From: JBBKWH01 sp037968855
GTDB taxonomy: Bacteria > Pseudomonadota > Gammaproteobacteria > Pseudomonadales > Moraxellaceae
NCBI GenBank assembly: GCA_037968855.1
Contig: JBBKWH010000022.1
Coordinates: forward strand, 1-7,372
Reading direction: 5' to 3'
Length of the DNA: 7,372 bases
A program made the translations under genes and the position numbers. This document shows, piece by piece, positions 4,830-7,372 of the stretch. The notes beneath the pieces are model-generated. The model had not been told where the DNA came from. It worked only from the letters and a program-made list of their open reading frames with translations, and searched no databases. The stretch's first letter is position 1, and each line of letters starts with the position of its first letter.

Positions 4830-5855
4830 ATGGGTGTTGCATTAAATCCCCAGACCCGTCAGGCACTTGGTCTTTATCTGACCAACATCTGCCGTCACAA
4901 CAATGTGGCCAATACCACTGAGCGTTTTGCCGTCCAACCGCTGCCACAGCAGAAGATGATTTCGGCCTATCAGCAGTCGGCTGATTTTTTAAAGATGATC
5001 AACATCATCCCTGTCGACAACGCCGCTGGACAAAAAATCGGCTTAAACGTCGGCTCGGTGGCCAGTAACACCAATACTTTGGTCAACCCGCGCCGTCCTA
5101 CCCCGATGGGTGCTTTGGATGAGTTGGATCAGTACCTGTGTACCCAAACCAACTATGACGTGGCCTACCTGTATGTGCTGCTCAACGCATGGTCACACAT
5201 GCCGAATTTTCAGCAAATGTTGGCGCAGATGGTGATCAAGGCGATTGCCTTGGACAAGATCAAAATTGGCTTTAACGGCATTGAACGTCGAGCGCAAACC
5301 GACAAGATTGCCAATCCATTGCTGCAAGACGTCAACGTGGGCTGGCTAGAGAAAATCCGCATCTGGGCGACTGAGCGCACCTATGGCGGTGAACTCAATC
5401 AAAGCACTGGCAAGCCTGAACTGAAGATTGGCGCAAACCACTACTACAAGACCATCGATGCGGTGGTGGAAATGGCCATCAACGAGTTGATTGCCGAACA
5501 GCATCGGGAATCCCCATTGGTGGCGATTTGCGGTCGCGGCATCTTGAATGACAAGTACCTGCCGATGATGAACCAAACCCTTGATCCGACCGAACAGATC
5601 GCGGTGCGCAACATCTACGCCAACAAGCAGCTCGGCACTATTCAAGCCTTGCATGTGCCGTTTTTCCCGCAAGGCAAGATCCTGATTACCAGCCCAGACA
5701 ACCTGTCGATCTACATCCAAAACGGCACGATCCGCCGCTTGATCAAAGACGAACCGGAATGGGATCGCTTGGCAGATTACCAGTCGGTCAACGAATCCTT
5801 CGTGGTCGAAGACTACGAGAAATGCGCCTTGATCGAAAACGTGGAGTACGACTAA
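4830..5855 (+). CDS. N: P2 gpN-like major capsid protein
   Basis: A 341-residue homologue of P2 gpN (357 residues), the HK97-fold subunit of the icosahedral shell. Conserved stretches include SADFLKMINIIPV (50-62), the GFNGIERRAQT region (147-157), NPLLQDVNVGWL (162-173), GRGILNDKYLP (235-245), VPFFPQGKILIT (276-287), NLSIYIQNGTIRR (291-303) and NESFVVEDYEKCALIE (321-336). I prefer the ATG at 4830, which has AAGGA (4817-4821) 8 bases upstream; an in-frame ATG at 4821 overlaps that site. In P2, gpO removes 31 N-terminal residues by cutting after KKF. Here ERF-AVQP (31-37) aligns with KKF-TVEP, so cleavage after F33 is expected. M follows after 2 bp. Confidence 0.96.
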   Translation: MGVALNPQTRQALGLYLTNICRHNNVANTTERFAVQPLPQQKMISAYQQSADFLKMINIIPVDNAAGQKIGLNVGSVASNTNTLVNPRRPTPMGALDELDQYLCTQTNYDVAYLYVLLNAWSHMPNFQQMLAQMVIKAIALDKIKIGFNGIERRAQTDKIANPLLQDVNVGWLEKIRIWATERTYGGELNQSTGKPELKIGANHYYKTIDAVVEMAINELIAEQHRESPLVAICGRGILNDKYLPMMNQTLDPTEQIAVRNIYANKQLGTIQALHVPFFPQGKILITSPDNLSIYIQNGTIRRLIKDEPEWDRLADYQSVNESFVVEDYEKCALIENVEYD

Positions 5856-5857
5856 TC

Positions 5858-6715
5858 ATGTCCACCAATCCAATGCGCCAACACTTTGAGCGCACCCGCG
5901 CCATCAAACAGCAACAAGCCAAAGTCGAAGCAACTCGTCCACTGGGTCAACGGTCGATGACCGGTGCGCCAGTCGCACCGTCTGATCAGGCACATGTTGT
6001 GGCCGATCCGAGTGCCGATGCCTTGCTGACTGAACCCACCGGCAACTTTGAACTGCGCATGCATAGCGACCTGCAACGGCTCAAAGCCTTGCAAGCGGTG
6101 CATGGGCCGAATGGCAAAGTCGAGCTGAAGCAGCAGTTGTTCCCCAACTACACCGCGTATATCGACGGCACCTTAGCGGTGGCCTCGCCCATCCAAAACG
6201 ATGTGCTGATGCATCTGATGGTCTGGGCCTTGGATATCAACCAGTACGACTACGCCCTGCGGATTGCCGAATACGCCTTGCTGAATGGTCTGGTCATGCC
6301 AGATCCCTACAGCCGTGACGTCAGTAATGTGTTCGCTGAAGACTTGGCCGAAGCCTTATTGAAGGATGACAGCATCAGCGAGCATGCCGACTTAATTGGC
6401 AAAGCCATCGATTTGCTGCGTGGCCAAGACTTGGTTGATCAAGTACGGGCCAAATTGTTTAAGGCCCAAGGCCATGCCTTGGTCAAGTACCGGCCAACCG
6501 AAGCGCTCGCAGCGTATGAAATGGCAGTACGACTTGACCCCAAAGCCGGTGTCAAACAGACCATCGACAAATTGACGCGTGACCTTGCCAAAGGCCATGC
6601 CGATCCTGAGTCGCCCCGCGACGCACCGAGCGGCTCGCAGGACACGGCAGAAACATCTGATGTTTCCACCGCTGCTCCTGCGTCCACCGCTCCCTCTAGC
6701 GTCAGCGGAGACTAA
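5858..6715 (+). CDS. M: P2 gpM-like terminase small subunit
   Basis: A 285-residue homologue of P2 gpM (247 residues), which with gpP cuts at cos and starts packaging. The central part matches best: LKALQAVHGPNGKVELKQQL (75-94), IQNDVLMHLMVWALDINQYD (112-131), ALRIAEYALLNGLVMP (133-148), VRAKLFKAQGHAL (196-208) and a TPR-like end, EALAAYEMAVRLDPKAGVK (215-233). It is longer than P2 gpM because of extra residues near 30-65 and a Ser/Ala/Pro/Asp-rich acidic tail (about 245-285), whereas P2 gpM ends in a basic tail. The ATG at 5858 has GGAG at 5843-5846, 11 bases upstream, and lies 2 bp after N. It would be the protein to test for binding to the repeats near cos. Confidence 0.94.
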   Translation: MSTNPMRQHFERTRAIKQQQAKVEATRPLGQRSMTGAPVAPSDQAHVVADPSADALLTEPTGNFELRMHSDLQRLKALQAVHGPNGKVELKQQLFPNYTAYIDGTLAVASPIQNDVLMHLMVWALDINQYDYALRIAEYALLNGLVMPDPYSRDVSNVFAEDLAEALLKDDSISEHADLIGKAIDLLRGQDLVDQVRAKLFKAQGHALVKYRPTEALAAYEMAVRLDPKAGVKQTIDKLTRDLAKGHADPESPRDAPSGSQDTAETSDVSTAAPASTAPSSVSGD

Positions 6716-6717
6716 CC

Positions 6718-7122
6718 ATGCTGGTCAATGCGCCGATCAATGATCAAGTAGTGGTTGAGAACACCCGCTTGAATCTGCCCTCGATCCAACTGTCACGCCT
6801 GAGTGATGTGACGCGCATTGACAACAACATGGGTGAATCGTTTTTGGTTGAGAAGATCCGTCATGCGATGGATGTGATCAACCGCCAAGTCATGGACGTG
6901 CCGCTGCCCCTGAACGAAGCGAAGGAACGCTTCTATGTTCGGGCAGTCCTCTTTGAAGCCGGTGCATTGATCAGTGAAGAGAACGCTGATTTTGATACCA
7001 CCAGCAGTGGCCAAGACCGTGCTGAAACGGTCAGCAACAAAGCGCAGCGCCTTCGTCGTTTGGTCAATCACTGCATTGCCGACATCACCGAACGTCGTCG
7101 CAATCGAGTGACGTTGGTATGA
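6718..7122 (+). CDS. L: P2 gpL-like head completion protein
   Basis: A 134-residue protein in the position of P2 gpL, which stabilises the filled capsid and takes part in closing the head before tail joining. It fits the phage head-completion (GPL) family by context and by a mostly helical body: FLVEKIRHAMDVINRQVMD (42-60), NEAKERFYVRAVLFEAGALI (66-85) and a basic C-terminal helix RLRRLVNHCIADITERRRNR (111-130). It is shorter than P2 gpL (169 residues); no frameshift is visible, so this is probably a compact family member. The ATG has GGAG (6707-6710) 7 bases upstream and follows M by 2 bp. Its stop overlaps the X start (ATGA). Confidence 0.85.
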   Translation: MLVNAPINDQVVVENTRLNLPSIQLSRLSDVTRIDNNMGESFLVEKIRHAMDVINRQVMDVPLPLNEAKERFYVRAVLFEAGALISEENADFDTTSSGQDRAETVSNKAQRLRRLVNHCIADITERRRNRVTLV

Positions 7123-7331
7123 GCAGCGCTGTGCTTACCCAGCAGGGCGAAACATTGGATGCATTGGCTTTTAGAGTCTATGGCCAAGACAGTGTTGCCC
7201 TGCTACCCCAATTGATTGACATCAACCCCACCTTGCTCCCTGTGGCGATTTTACCCACGCACAGCATGGTGGTGTTACCAGATCAACCGGTCGAACGGAC
7301 GCAACGACCGACACTCAAGTTATGGGATTGA
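7119..7331 (+). CDS. X: P2 gpX-like tail protein (LysM-like)
   Basis: A 70-residue homologue of P2 gpX (67 residues), a small essential tail protein. GETLDALAFRVYG (10-22) corresponds to GDTLDAICVRYYG of P2, and the end LKLWD corresponds to VNLWE. The family has a LysM-like fold, common in tail hub and baseplate adaptors, and acts in tail assembly. It overlaps L by 4 bp (ATGA at 7119-7122), so the two are probably translationally coupled. The next gene starts 1 bp after its stop. Confidence 0.92.
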   Translation: MSSAVLTQQGETLDALAFRVYGQDSVALLPQLIDINPTLLPVAILPTHSMVVLPDQPVERTQRPTLKLWD

Positions 7332-7332
7332 C

Positions 7333-7372
7333 ATGCAACCGCAAACGCCAGATCCAAACACCAGCGCCATTG
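7333..7372 (+). CDS. Start of next late gene, cut by window edge
   Basis: An ATG one base after the X stop opens a frame of 13 codons, MQPQTPDPNTSAI, to the window end. A GGGA at 7324-7327 could serve as ribosome-binding site at a short distance of 5 bases. In P2 the gene after X is Y, the holin, so a lysis gene is a reasonable guess from position. The visible residues are too few to recognise a family. Confidence 0.55.
   Translation, partial: MQPQTPDPNTSAI

Noticed and set aside
5759..5857. N-terminal extension of M into the end of N
   Set aside because: The extra residues are an out-of-frame reading of the N C-terminus. The ATG at 5858 has a ribosome-binding site and gives the P2-like N-terminus.

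Overview
This window is the head-gene block of a P2-like (Peduovirus-type) temperate phage or prophage. Seven consecutive genes match the P2 order Q-P / O-N-M-L-X by protein sequence: portal, terminase large subunit, capsid protease/scaffold, major capsid, terminase small subunit, head-completion protein and tail protein X. The first bases of an eighth gene run off the right edge. The host is probably a gammaproteobacterium, because the proteins resemble enteric P2 along their whole length. I cannot name the genus. The base composition is roughly balanced in the genes and strongly AT-rich at 150-400.

Layout. Positions 1-650 hold no convincing gene. They contain a terminator-like hairpin at the left edge, a tandem TTTGCCCACG pair, a dense cluster of RGTAATY-type heptamers (151-443), and a set of TGCATCA repeats (529-641). 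At 652-670 lies a 19-base GC-rich string very like the P2 cohesive-end (cos) sequence, in the P2 position just beyond the Q end. An intrinsic terminator (693-717) closes the leftward operon P-Q (755-3555, minus strand, genes overlapping by ATGA). A 136-bp divergent region (3556-3691) carries two palindromes, one of them a 14-bp-stem bidirectional terminator. The rightward operon follows: O (3692-4735), N (4830-5855), M (5858-6715), L (6718-7122), X (7119-7331), then a partial gene from 7333. N, M, L, X and the partial gene are nearly touching or overlapping. The only internal gap is O-N (94 bp), which holds two terminator-like hairpins, the second ending exactly at the N ribosome-binding site.

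How the genes work together. gpN is the shell subunit and gpO its scaffold plus serine protease. gpQ forms the portal vertex. gpM and gpP cut concatemeric or circular DNA at cos and pump it through the portal. gpL closes the filled head, and gpX begins the tail genes. The gpO catalytic triad (D24, H53, S106) and the terminase ATPase and nuclease motifs are intact, so nothing in the head block looks decayed.

Points for a second look: a strong ribosome-binding site and ATG inside O, placed where the protease domain ends, which could give a separate scaffold protein as lambda Nu3 does; the cos site with flanking TGCATCA repeats; the RGTAATY cluster; and the terminator-like structures in the divergent and O-N regions. 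I saw no clear defence or other cargo system in this window.
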